Below, piece by piece: positions 43,125-51,559 of a DNA stretch of 64,000 nt. Made by a program: the position numbers and the translations under genes. The stretch's first letter is position 1, and the number at the start of each line of letters is the position of its first letter. Origin of the DNA: CBDHDJ01 sp965261645 (lineage in GTDB: Bacteria; Pseudomonadota; Alphaproteobacteria; SHVV01); the NCBI GenBank assembly GCA_965261645.1, contig CBDHDJ010000004.1, positions 930,001 to 994,000 of the forward strand. Reading direction: 5' to 3'. Below the pieces are notes generated by a model. That model was not told where the DNA came from, made no database searches, and was given only the letters and a program-made list of their open reading frames with translations.

Positions 43125-44624
43125 CTAGCCGCCGCGCACCAGATCGGCGCACTTCTCGCCGATCATCATCGCCGTGATATTGGGGCTCACGCTCACCATG
43201 GTGGGGAAGATCGAGGCGTCGGCGACGCGCAGGTTACGAAACCCGCGCACCCGGAGGTCCGGCGCCACCACGGCCATCGCATCGTCGGCGCGGCCGATCT
43301 TGCAGGTCCCGGCCGGGTGGTAGAGGGAGGCGGCATTGGCGCGCACGGCCTCGGAAATGGCCTCATCCGAGGTGACATGAGCGCCCGGGAACAGCTCCCG
43401 CACGAGATGCCGGGCCAGAGCCGGCTGTTCCATGATGCGGCGGCAGATTTTCGTGCCGGCCACGAGAACGCGTTCGTCGTGGCCTTCTTCATCCTGAAAA
43501 TAGCGAAAATCGATGACCGGCGGCGCGGCCGGATCAGCGGACCCGAGCCGGACGAAACCGCGGCTTTTGGGGCGGCGCACCGTGGCATCGATGACGACGG
43601 CGGCCTCGGCGGTCGGCGTGCCCGGGATCGGCGGGTAGAAATCGAAGTTGTAGATGCCGAGAGAGCCGCGGAAATCCGACTCCGCGAGTGCGGACTCACT
43701 CTTGGCGTAGAACACGGCGTCCGACAGGTCGCGATCCTCCTCCGGATACATGTCGAGACTCCTGGCCTCGTAGAGGACGAACCCGTCCGGATGATCCATC
43801 AGGTTCTCGCCGACGCCGGGCAGGTCCGCCCAGGGCTCGATGCCGAGCGCGCGTAACTGATCCGCCGGACCGATGCCGGAAAGCAGCAGAAGGCGCGGCG
43901 AATCGATGGCGCCGGCACAGACGATGACCTCGCGCTTGGCCGCGAGTTCGCCCGCGGAGGTGACGACGCCCGCCACCCGGTCGCCCTCGATGAGGAGGCA
44001 TGAGACCCAGGTTTCGAACCGGATGGTGAGGTTGCCGGGCAGCGCCGCGATGGGGTCCAGATAGCAGATCGCGCTCGATTGGCGCATGTATCCCTTCTTG
44101 CTTTTGTAGAAGATGCCGATGCCCTCGGCCGGCGGCCGGGCCATGTCGACGAGCGGCAGGCCGGCCTGCTGGCCGGCTTCAAGAAAATCCTCGACCAGGG
44201 GATTGATGTGGCCGGGCTGCTCGATATTCACCTTTTCGCGCACGCGGGCTCGGGCTTCGCTGAGGCCGTTCGGCCCCCAGCCCGCCGCGCCGAGGCGCTC
44301 CCAGTCCTCGAGGTCGCTATCGGGTGGCTCGACGGCGTTGGTCTGATTATGCGAGCTGCAGCCACCCAGCATCCTCCCGCGGGCGATGCGGATGGCGCCG
44401 TTGCCGCGTGGTTGCGGCTCGATGGCGTAGTCGTAGTCGTAGCGCGACCGCGGCAGTTTGATCCAGTTGCGGATATCGGTGATGAGCTCGTCACCCTCGA
44501 CCGAGGGGCCGCCCTCGACGATGCAGACGCTGAGACCCGGATCCTCGGCGAGCCGGGCGCCGACGACCGCGCCCGCGGTGCCGCCACCCACGACGATGTA
44601 ATCAAACTCCGTTCGCTCAGCCAT
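43125..44624 (-). CDS. GMC family oxidoreductase (choline dehydrogenase-like)
   Basis: 499 residues from ATG 44624 (MAERTEFDYIVVGGGTAGAV), with a GGGGGGAG site upstream. FAD fold VVGGGTAGAVVGARLAED, GMC signature 1 near RGRMLGGCSSHNQTNAV, signature 2 GAIDSPRLLLLSGIGPAD, and C-terminal catalytic region SLYHPAGTCKIGRADDAM with the conserved His. The second active-site residue is in SPNITAMMIGE (an Asn, as in choline oxidase). Enzymes of this family oxidise alcohols such as choline or polyethylene glycol units. The sequence is complete. Glycine betaine pathway genes are not adjacent, so choline is only one option. Confidence 0.92.
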   Translation of the reverse strand: MAERTEFDYIVVGGGTAGAVVGARLAEDPGLSVCIVEGGPSVEGDELITDIRNWIKLPRSRYDYDYAIEPQPRGNGAIRIARGRMLGGCSSHNQTNAVEPPDSDLEDWERLGAAGWGPNGLSEARARVREKVNIEQPGHINPLVEDFLEAGQQAGLPLVDMARPPAEGIGIFYKSKKGYMRQSSAICYLDPIAALPGNLTIRFETWVSCLLIEGDRVAGVVTSAGELAAKREVIVCAGAIDSPRLLLLSGIGPADQLRALGIEPWADLPGVGENLMDHPDGFVLYEARSLDMYPEEDRDLSDAVFYAKSESALAESDFRGSLGIYNFDFYPPIPGTPTAEAAVVIDATVRRPKSRGFVRLGSADPAAPPVIDFRYFQDEEGHDERVLVAGTKICRRIMEQPALARHLVRELFPGAHVTSDEAISEAVRANAASLYHPAGTCKIGRADDAMAVVAPDLRVRGFRNLRVADASIFPTMVSVSPNITAMMIGEKCADLVRGG

Positions 44625-44710
44625 CGCTCCCCCCGGCACAACCGCCTGGCGCGGCGTGACCGGGCCTCAGCATACAATCGATGGCGGCGATAGGGGCCAG
44701 GGAAATCTGG

Positions 44711-44782
44711 TGCCGAAGCGCGGATTCGAACCGCGGACCTACTGATTACGAATCAGTTGCTCTGCCACTGAGCTACTTCGGC
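44711..44782 (-). tRNA. tRNA-Thr (anticodon CGT)
   Basis: A 72 nt cloverleaf: acceptor stem GCCGAAG/CTTCGGC, D arm AGCTCAGTGGCAGAGC, anticodon stem ACTGA/TCAGT with loop TTCGTAA (anticodon CGT), T arm CCGCG-GTTCGAAT-CGCGG, discriminator A at 44711. The CCA is not encoded. It stands alone between the accessory region to the left and the core haem cluster to the right. The 177 bp from here to 44959 hold no gene I can support. Confidence 0.95.
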
Positions 44783-44959
44783 ACGGGGCGGCCGGACTGC
44801 GGCCGCAGACAGCATGCGCCCGGTGTGCCAAAAACGGGCCCGCTTCACAAGGATTTTCTGATTGGATCGCACGAGCCGATAGGGATTTCTGATTGGCTCG
44901 CGACCTCGCCGATGAGGATTATTCGGCGGCTCGCATGCGCACGGGTGAGCCGCTGGCGA

Positions 44960-46339
44960 TCAGCGCGAAATCACCTCGGCGCCGAAACTCGCATCGTTGG
45001 GCTCGGCGGGCGCCGGCAGCGTCTCTTCCACCGGCCCGGCGAGCGCCGGCTCGGCGGCGAGGGTGCTCCGCCAAGCGAGCGTATCGAACGCTTCACACGA
45101 TGCGCAATAAGCCTGCCAATCGGGGCTCGGTGCGCCACACGCGCTGCATTGCCAGCCGGGCTCGATGGTATGCTCGGCGCGCTCGCGCCATAGTCGCGCC
45201 GCCGCCGCGCCGCCCTCCTCACCGTCCTCGAGATCGGCCATCAAGCCATACACCCGGCGATCCGCCTCGGCCTCGACCAGCGGCTCGAGGTGATGGCGGG
45301 CGCCGGCGCCATCCTCCGCCTCGAGCGCCGCCTGGGCCAGCGCGATCCGGCTCTCCGCGGCACCTGGATTGGCGGCCGCGAGTTTCTCGATGCGCTTCAA
45401 TCGCTCGGCCGCGCGCTCGCCCGGCTTGAGGTCGCGGTAGGCGGCGGCGAGATCGGGGTGGGGGCCGTGCGCCCAGGCCGCCAGGATGATGGCGCCGGCC
45501 TTGCGCATCTTGCCCGCCGCGTGCGCGAGGCCGGCCGCGAGCGCCGCCGCGGGTACGAAACCCGGCTCGAGCTTGTGCGCCTCGGCGGCGTGCTCGAGGG
45601 CCTCGTCCCCACGGCCAGCCGCCTCGGCGGCGCGGGCCTGGCCCAAACGCGCGATCGCCTTGCGCCGGCGCGCCTCGTGCGCGGTCAGCGACCCGGTCCC
45701 GACCGCACCATCGAGTACCGCCTCGGCTTCAGCCCAATGGCCGGCGCGCGATTCGAGATCGAACAGAATGAGCGAAACCCAAGGCACCTCGGGGCCGGCG
45801 CGCGCGGCCCGGCGGGCGTAGGCCAACGCCGTGTCGGCATCACCTTCCCGACGTGCATGGGCGAGAAGCCCGCGCACCCCCAAAAGCTCGGTCTCGGGGC
45901 GGGCCAGCATGGCGGTGAAATAGCTCTTGGCGGAACTTTCATCGCTGTTGAGCTGGGCCGCCTGGGCCGACAACAGCAGCGTCAACGGCGCATCGTCGAG
46001 CAGCGCTTCGGCGCGCCGGGACTGCCGCCGCGCCTGCTCGGCATCGCCGGCCGCGACCGCAGTCATACCGAGCGCCAGCGCGCGATAGCCCCGGCGCTGA
46101 CGGTCGGCGGCACGCGCCCCGCCGATCCGCGCCGGCCCGCGCCTGAGCCAGCGCCACGCGCTATAGACCGCGGCGCTCACCACCATCAGGGCGAGAACGG
46201 CGATCACCGCAGCGGAGATGGAGAGCTCGATCCGGTAGCCCGGCCAATCGATCACCACATCGCCGGGACGATCGGCAAACCAGGCCGCCACAACCGCGAT
46301 CGCCACGAGCAAGACGAACGAGAGGACCGTGCGGATCAC
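44960..46339 (-). CDS. hemY: HemY-like TPR membrane protein
   Basis: 459 residues with two N-terminal membrane helices (VLSFVLLVAIAVVAAWFAD; AAVIAVLALMVVSAAVYSAW) around DVVIDWPGYRIELS, then the HemY_N region and about 8 TPR-like helix pairs (LTLLLSAQAAQLNSDE; GVRGLLAHARREGDADTALA). A C-terminal zinc-ribbon-like motif follows (CSACGAPSPDWQAYCASC). The last feature is common in alphaproteobacterial HemY. The protein sits at the inner membrane and is thought to support late haem synthesis. ATG 46339 overlaps the mitofilin stop (ATGA), so the two are coupled. Confidence 0.9.
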   Translation of the reverse strand: MIRTVLSFVLLVAIAVVAAWFADRPGDVVIDWPGYRIELSISAAVIAVLALMVVSAAVYSAWRWLRRGPARIGGARAADRQRRGYRALALGMTAVAAGDAEQARRQSRRAEALLDDAPLTLLLSAQAAQLNSDESSAKSYFTAMLARPETELLGVRGLLAHARREGDADTALAYARRAARAGPEVPWVSLILFDLESRAGHWAEAEAVLDGAVGTGSLTAHEARRRKAIARLGQARAAEAAGRGDEALEHAAEAHKLEPGFVPAAALAAGLAHAAGKMRKAGAIILAAWAHGPHPDLAAAYRDLKPGERAAERLKRIEKLAAANPGAAESRIALAQAALEAEDGAGARHHLEPLVEAEADRRVYGLMADLEDGEEGGAAAARLWRERAEHTIEPGWQCSACGAPSPDWQAYCASCEAFDTLAWRSTLAAEPALAGPVEETLPAPAEPNDASFGAEVISR

Positions 46340-47607
46340 TCGGTGCTCGCCGGTGAACCGAGCTCGCTCAACGCGTGCCCGCTGAGATCATCGAGCGCGT
46401 GGGCGGCGGCCAACCGGGCCTCGGCGTCCTTCAGCCACGGCGCCGCGATCCGCGCGGGTGCGCCGCTGAGCGCCGCAACCTCCGCCACCGCCGGCGCAAG
46501 CTGCCCCGCATTGAGGCGCTGCTCGGCGCGGGCGACCCGCGCGTCCACGGTATCGCCCGTCACCTCGCCGGTCCGCCGGACGGTGACGACGGAAGTCAGG
46601 CGCTTGAGGGTTTGATCGATCCAACCCGCTTCTTCCTTGCGACCCGCGTGGCGCACGATTTCCGGCGCGAGGGCGGCGAAACGCTGGCGCAAACCGGCCA
46701 TGGTGGGCACGCCGCTCACGGCGCGGAGCGCCAAGGCATCGAGCGCCGCCGCGACCGCCGGCGCCACATGTCCCGCGGTATCCGGGGACAGTTTGCGCAC
46801 CGCCTCAAGATCGGCCCCGTAGGGATCGGCGCCGCGTACCGCTTTGCGTAACTCCGCCACGGACAAGGCGAAGGCGAGCCGTCGCAGCCGCTCCGGGCCC
46901 GCCTCACTTTCGAGCGCCACCAAACGCTCCTCAACCGTGACGATGGCGGCCGAGAGGAGATCGAGCTCGTCCCGGGCCAGCGGGAGCGCACCATCATCAA
47001 CCGCACCGTCCACCGACGGTGCACGCGCCTCCAACGCAGCGAGGCGTTCGAGCACAGCGGTCAAATTAGCCGCGCCTGCGCCCGAAGACCCCGCGGACAG
47101 CCCGGCCAGTGCCGTTTCCAGCGCGTCGATGCGCTCCGTGAGCCCGCCGAGCCCGCCGAGACGGGTTTCCGCCTCGTCCAACCGGGTACCGAGCTGGGTC
47201 AGCCCCGCCGTCATCTGATCCACCTCGGCAGCGACGCCGCCGAGCGCCGGATCCTGCCGGGATTCCGCCTCGAGCGCGCGCAGACGATCCTCGAACGCGG
47301 CCAGCCCCGAAGACGGCTCGGAGGTAGCGCCCGGTGCCTGCTCCAGGGGCAGGAGGGCCGCGAGTTGCGGGGCATAGACCACGCCCGCCGCCAATCCGGC
47401 GGCAAACATAACGGCGAGGAGAACCAGCACGCCGAGCGCGCGCGCGCGCCGCGGCCGCGTGGTGGTAGGGCTCCCGGTGGCCGCGCCATCGTCATCGCGG
47501 CCGGCCGTGGTGGGGGGAACCGGGCTCGGGCTCGGCGCGGCCGTTCTCCCGGCCTTGGACTTCCGCTTGGCTGCGCCAGAGGGCTTCGCGCCGTCTTGCT
47601 CGCTCAT
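46336..47607 (-). CDS. Mitofilin/Mic60-family inner membrane protein (COG4223)
   Basis: 423 residues from ATG 47607 (MSEQDGAKPSGAAKRKSKAG), the start that overlaps the hemD stop; the longer reading from 47754 lies inside hemD. Low-complexity N-terminus rich in Pro, Ser and Thr, one membrane helix (ALGVLVLLAVMFAAGLAAGV), then a long coiled coil (about residues 95-235; FEDRLRALEAESRQDP, LTERIDALETALAGLS). A helical C-terminal mitofilin signature domain ends the protein (AEQRLNAGQLAPAVAEVAAL, PWLKDAEARLAAAHAL). In Alphaproteobacteria this protein is the ancestor of mitochondrial Mic60 and shapes inner-membrane invaginations. The operon position between hemD and hemY is the usual one. Confidence 0.88.
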   Translation of the reverse strand: MSEQDGAKPSGAAKRKSKAGRTAAPSPSPVPPTTAGRDDDGAATGSPTTTRPRRARALGVLVLLAVMFAAGLAAGVVYAPQLAALLPLEQAPGATSEPSSGLAAFEDRLRALEAESRQDPALGGVAAEVDQMTAGLTQLGTRLDEAETRLGGLGGLTERIDALETALAGLSAGSSGAGAANLTAVLERLAALEARAPSVDGAVDDGALPLARDELDLLSAAIVTVEERLVALESEAGPERLRRLAFALSVAELRKAVRGADPYGADLEAVRKLSPDTAGHVAPAVAAALDALALRAVSGVPTMAGLRQRFAALAPEIVRHAGRKEEAGWIDQTLKRLTSVVTVRRTGEVTGDTVDARVARAEQRLNAGQLAPAVAEVAALSGAPARIAAPWLKDAEARLAAAHALDDLSGHALSELGSPASTE

Positions 47608-48341
47608 GATCGGCCTTGAATGTCGATTCCCATCAGCTCGAGAAGAGCCTCCTGATCCGGTCGCTGAGCGATCAGGACGCGCCGCCATTCCGATCCCGAC
47701 AACCGCGCCGCCACGGCCTCGCTGAGACAAAGCGCATCGAGCCGCCGGCAACAATCCGCGAGGCCGCCCGATCGGGCGAGACTAACAAAGGCCGCCGCCG
47801 TGCGGGGAGAGAAAAAGAGCGCCGCATCGAGCGGCCCCCTCTCGAGCGCCCCGCGTGCCTCCTCGCTCAACGCGGCGATTGGCACCGCGTCGTAGAGAAC
47901 GCGGCGCTCGACGGAGAAGCCGGCGGCCTTCAGACGGCCCGCCAGGTCACCCGCGGCATGGCGCCCGGCTATGTGAAGGAGCGGGCCGCCGGCGGGTTCA
48001 GAGGTCGCGATGACCTTGTCGGCGAGCGATTCGACATCGCCACCTGCGCTTGTAACCGTCTTAAAACCGAGCCCGGATGCGGTCTCAGCCGTCGCATCGC
48101 CGATGGCGAGAATCGGCACTTCGCGGCCATCGGTGGCGGCCGCGAGAGCGCGCGCACCGTTGGCACTGGTCAACAACACGGCCTGCACATTGTCGAGCAC
48201 GACCATCTCATTCGCGTGGAAGCGAATATCTAGCACCGGCGCGAGGACGGGTTCGATGCCTTCGTCCGCGAGGCGCTGCGCCAGCCGTTCGCCATCCTCA
48301 CGTGGCCGGGTGATGAGAACCCGCATAGCGGACGATCTCAT
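47604..48341 (-). CDS. hemD: Uroporphyrinogen-III synthase
   Basis: 245 residues from ATG 48341, which overlaps the hemC stop (ATGA), with an internal start at 48326 (MRVLITRPREDGERLAQRL) that would match the usual HemD N-terminus. Key parts are RVLITRPREDGERLA, NVQAVLLTSANGARALAAAT, ILAIGDATAETASGLGF and ALFFSPRTAAAFVSLARS. It closes hydroxymethylbilane to uroporphyrinogen III. Sequence conservation in this enzyme is low, so the operon position after hemC is strong support. It couples to the mitofilin gene by a 4 bp overlap. Confidence 0.92.
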   Translation of the reverse strand: MRSSAMRVLITRPREDGERLAQRLADEGIEPVLAPVLDIRFHANEMVVLDNVQAVLLTSANGARALAAATDGREVPILAIGDATAETASGLGFKTVTSAGGDVESLADKVIATSEPAGGPLLHIAGRHAAGDLAGRLKAAGFSVERRVLYDAVPIAALSEEARGALERGPLDAALFFSPRTAAAFVSLARSGGLADCCRRLDALCLSEAVAARLSGSEWRRVLIAQRPDQEALLELMGIDIQGRS

Positions 48342-49288
48342 GCCTCCGTGAAGAAAGCGGGACCCGCGCGGGCGCGCAACTCCTCGCCGGCCTCGCGGCC
48401 CAGCGCCGCGGCCTCGGCGGGGCTGCCGCGGCGTTCCGCCTCATGGAGCTCGCCACCGTCCGGGCTCGCCACGAGGCCGCGAAAGATACATCGCCCTGCC
48501 ACGATTCGGGCGAGACCGGCAATCGGCGTCCGGCAGGAGCCCCCGAGGACCTCCAGCATGCCACGCTCGGCGCCGACGCAGGTCATGGTGTCTTCGTCGT
48601 TGAGCGGCGCAAGGCGATTGGCCATCGCCTCGTCACTGAGACGGCACTCGACGCCGATAGCGCCCTGGCCGACCGCGGGAAGGATCTCGTCCTCGCCGAG
48701 GATGGAGGTCGCCTTGTCGGCGAGACCGAGCCGCTTGAGACCGGCGAGCGCCAGCAACGTGGCGTCGACCTCGCCTGCCTCGACCTTGCAGAGCCGCGTG
48801 CCCACATTGCCGCGCAGAGGCGCCACGTTGAGCGCCGGATGGCCATGACGGATCTGCGCCGCGCGGCGGAGCGATCCCGTACCGACAACCGAATCGGCGG
48901 GCAGCTCGGCGAGGCGGGGTGCCTTCGCGCTCACGAAGGCGTCGCGCGGGTCCTCGCGTGGCAACAGGCAGGGAATGGTGAGGCCATCGCGCAGACGAGT
49001 CTCCATGTCCTTCATGGAGTGAACCGCGATGTCGATGGTTCCGGCGAGCAGGGCGTCCTCGATTTCCCTGCTGAACAGGGCCTTGCCGCCGACTTCGGCG
49101 AGCGCGCGGTCCTGCACCCGATCGCCGGTCGTGCGGATGATCACGACCTCGATATCGCCGCTTACGAGACCCTCGTGCGCGGCCACGAGGCGGCGCCTGA
49201 CCTCCTCGGTCTGGGCCAACGCGAGCGGGCTCCCGCGCGTGCCGATGCGAATCGCCGGGCGAGCGGGGGCCTCCGGTTGCGTGGTCAT
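48338..49288 (-). CDS. hemC: Hydroxymethylbilane synthase (porphobilinogen deaminase)
   Basis: 316 residues. IRIGTRGSPLALAQTEEVRR, GDRVQDRALAEVGGKALF, FSREIEDALLAGTIDIAVHS (active-site Asp region) and SLRRAAQIRHGHP are typical. The dipyrromethane cofactor is attached to the Cys in LEVLGGSCRTPIAGLA. It polymerises four porphobilinogens to hydroxymethylbilane, the substrate of HemD encoded next. Divergent from tsaD with a spacer of 111 bp, a widespread alphaproteobacterial arrangement. Confidence 0.95.
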   Translation of the reverse strand: MTTQPEAPARPAIRIGTRGSPLALAQTEEVRRRLVAAHEGLVSGDIEVVIIRTTGDRVQDRALAEVGGKALFSREIEDALLAGTIDIAVHSMKDMETRLRDGLTIPCLLPREDPRDAFVSAKAPRLAELPADSVVGTGSLRRAAQIRHGHPALNVAPLRGNVGTRLCKVEAGEVDATLLALAGLKRLGLADKATSILGEDEILPAVGQGAIGVECRLSDEAMANRLAPLNDEDTMTCVGAERGMLEVLGGSCRTPIAGLARIVAGRCIFRGLVASPDGGELHEAERRGSPAEAAALGREAGEELRARAGPAFFTEA

Positions 49289-49399
49289 GGCGATTGGTGC
49301 TAATGCCTCACGGGACGGGGTCGGAGTCTATAACGAAATGGCGGGAGGAGAGCCGGGCAAATCGGTGGTCCGCGCGATCTTCCCCCAACCCCATAGAAG

Positions 49400-50440
49400 A
49401 TGATTGTTCTCGGCATCGAAACCAGTTGCGACGAAACGGCCGCCGCCGTGGTCGCCGACGACAAGGCGGTGTTGGCTGCGGCGGTGCTCTCGCAAGCCAG
49501 CGAGCATGGCGCCTATGGCGGCGTTGTGCCCGAGATCGCCGCGCGCGCCCATGTCGAGCATCTCGACCACCTGATCGCCGCGGTGATGGCGGACGCGGGC
49601 ATCGGCTTCGAGGCGCTGGATGGTATCGCCGCGACAGCGGGCCCCGGCCTGATCGGCGGCGTCATGGTGGGGCTCACCACCGGCAAGGCGATCGCGGCCG
49701 TGCAGGATGTCCCGCTCATCGCGGTCAACCATCTGGAAGCCCACGCGCTTTCGGTCAGGCTCACCGATGAGGTGCCGTTTCCCTATCTCGTGCTGTTGGT
49801 CTCAGGCGGCCATACGCAGCTTGTGATCGTCGAGGACGTCGGGGCCTACCGTCGCCTCGGCACCACCATCGACGACGCGGCGGGCGAGGCCTTCGACAAG
49901 ACGGCCAAGCTTCTCGGACTCGGCTATCCCGGCGGACCGGCCATCGAAGAGGCCGCGGCTCTCGGCGCCGAGAGCCGGTTCGACCTGCCCCGTCCGCTGC
50001 GCGGCCGCGCGGGATGTGATTTCTCATTTTCCGGCCTCAAGACCGCCGTCCGCCGCATCGTCGAGGACTGGGGCGAGGGCGCCCAGGCGGCGGTCAACGA
50101 TCTCGCGGCCGCGTTCCAGACCGCGGTCGGCGATGTGCTGTGCGACCGCAGCGCCAACGCCTTCGATATCGTCCGCGACCGCCATGGCGAGGCCACGCGT
50201 TTCGTCGTCGCGGGCGGCGTCGCCGCCAACGGCTATCTGCGCGGCCGGCTCAAGGCATTGGCCGCCGAGCACGGCTTTTCGCTGATCGCACCACCGCCCG
50301 AGCTTTGCACCGACAACGGCATCATGGTCGCCTGGGCCGGCATCGAGCGGCTCGGCCAGGGCCTGACCGACGGCCTCGATGCGCCGCCGCGTGCCCGCTG
50401 GCCGCTCGATCCGCACGCGCCGCCGCACGCCAAGGCCTGA
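49400..50440 (+). CDS. tsaD: tRNA N6-adenosine threonylcarbamoyltransferase
   Basis: 346 residues, start ATG 49400 giving MIVLGIETSCDETAAAVV. Conserved motifs: HLEAHALSVRL (metal-binding His), LVSGGHTQLVIVEDVG, DDAAGEAFDKTAKLLGLGYP, FSFSGLKTAVRR, VVAGGVAANGYLRGRL and PPELCTDNGIMVAWAG. It transfers the threonylcarbamoyl group onto A37 of ANN-decoding tRNAs together with TsaB and TsaE. The family is universal and the gene looks intact. Confidence 0.97.
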   Translation: MIVLGIETSCDETAAAVVADDKAVLAAAVLSQASEHGAYGGVVPEIAARAHVEHLDHLIAAVMADAGIGFEALDGIAATAGPGLIGGVMVGLTTGKAIAAVQDVPLIAVNHLEAHALSVRLTDEVPFPYLVLLVSGGHTQLVIVEDVGAYRRLGTTIDDAAGEAFDKTAKLLGLGYPGGPAIEEAAALGAESRFDLPRPLRGRAGCDFSFSGLKTAVRRIVEDWGEGAQAAVNDLAAAFQTAVGDVLCDRSANAFDIVRDRHGEATRFVVAGGVAANGYLRGRLKALAAEHGFSLIAPPPELCTDNGIMVAWAGIERLGQGLTDGLDAPPRARWPLDPHAPPHAKA

Positions 50441-50461
50441 GAGGCCTGGGGGGAAGACAGC

Positions 50462-50530
50462 ACGATCGTCGTCGTCTTCGACGTGACCACGAAGGAGGGG
50501 CGGGGCAACGCCTATTTCGACAGCGCGGGC
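50462..50530 (+). pseudogene. Remnant of an antibiotic biosynthesis monooxygenase (ABM) family gene, N-terminus only
   Basis: Right after tsaD a good ribosome binding site (GGGGGGAAG) leads to an ACG where an ATG would be expected. The frame then reads TIVVVFDVTTKEGRGNAYFD, with the IVVVFxVTPKxGRxxAYFD start of ABM-type small monooxygenases. The similarity ends at about 50530, where the desaturase gene begins on the other strand. So both the start codon and the C-terminal three quarters are lost. Confidence 0.5.
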
Positions 50531-50532
50531 CC

Positions 50533-51444
50533 TCAGGCGCGGCGGAACGAGCGCACCAGCTCACGATGCAGCGCGGCATAGCCCGGCGCGACCTCGACGA
50601 TGTGGCCACCGATCTTCTTGTGCAGCATGGGCAGCGCGTGAAAGGGGACCGAGGGGTAGCGGTGGTGCTCGGCGTGATAGGGCATGTTCCAGGTGAGCCG
50701 GTGGATGAGGCTGTTGGTGCGCAGTGTGCGGCTGTTGGCCAGCATGTCGGGGATCAGGGGCCGGCCGGTATGTTCGGCCAACAGGAAGAGACGCAGCGCC
50801 GGCTGGCCGAGCAGCGCCGGCGCGATCCAGAAAATCAAGACCGCCGGCCACATGCCGGTCACCAGCGCGCTCGCCGCGACAAGCACATAAAAGCCCCACA
50901 ACCAGCGCGCCTCAGTAACGACCGCGTCCTGCGCCTCGGCCGGAATGAACTGCTCGCGGACCGCGCCGCCGAGGGCATGGCGTAGGCTGGTCGTGACCCG
51001 TTCGCGCCAATAGGGCAGGCCTGAGACGGTAACCAGGTAGGCGCCCAAGGAGTTGGGCTTCGGCTTGGCAAGCTCGGGATCGCGCTCGGGATCCTGGGTG
51101 TGGGCGTGATGGGCGAAATGAAAGGCTCTGAAATAGCCGGGCGGCAGCACGAGAAGGACGCCGCCCACCCAGCGGACGATCTTGTTCAGCCAGTGGCGCT
51201 GGAATGCGGTCTCGTGAATGCACTCATGCAGCGCCGCGAAAAGGAAGACGAGGACGATCCCGTGCGCCACCAGGGCCGGCGCGAGCCAGGGGGAATCGCG
51301 CGAGATCGCGACGGCTAGGCCGGTGGCGGCGAGAGCGCCCCCGTGGCCCGTGAGCTGCCTGAGCCCAGGCGCATCGGTGCGCCGGGTGAGGGCCGCGAGA
51401 TCATCCCGCGATACGTGCTCGGGGCCTTCGCGCACATCGGTCAT
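50533..51444 (-). CDS. Membrane fatty acid desaturase family protein
   Basis: 303 residues from ATG 51444 (MTDVREGPEHVSRDDLAAL); the longer reading from 51498 adds a run with no support. The three histidine boxes of the membrane di-iron family are present: HECIHETAF, HFAHHAHTQ and HAEHHRYP, with membrane helices between them (PWLAPALVAHGIVLVFLFAA; VGGVLLVLPPGYF; YVLVAASALVTGMWPAVLIF). The family includes acyl desaturases, carotenoid ketolases or hydroxylases and alkane hydroxylases; the box spacing fits a desaturase. It is divergent from gpsA, with 115 bp between the starts. Confidence 0.88.
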   Translation of the reverse strand: MTDVREGPEHVSRDDLAALTRRTDAPGLRQLTGHGGALAATGLAVAISRDSPWLAPALVAHGIVLVFLFAALHECIHETAFQRHWLNKIVRWVGGVLLVLPPGYFRAFHFAHHAHTQDPERDPELAKPKPNSLGAYLVTVSGLPYWRERVTTSLRHALGGAVREQFIPAEAQDAVVTEARWLWGFYVLVAASALVTGMWPAVLIFWIAPALLGQPALRLFLLAEHTGRPLIPDMLANSRTLRTNSLIHRLTWNMPYHAEHHRYPSVPFHALPMLHKKIGGHIVEVAPGYAALHRELVRSFRRA

Positions 51445-51559
51445 GATCGGAGTATAGCACTCTGCACGCGCCCTCCCGGCGCGGAAAAAGATTGGCAAAC
51501 GCCAGAGCGACCTTTCAGAGTGTGGCCCGTGCGCGTAGACCTAATTGCAGAACGACGGC

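Noticed and set aside
44625..44959. Other RNA genes near the tRNA-Thr
   Set aside because: Searched by eye for a second cloverleaf or hairpin; a short direct repeat (TTTCTGATTGG) near 44860-44895 is present but nothing RNA-like.
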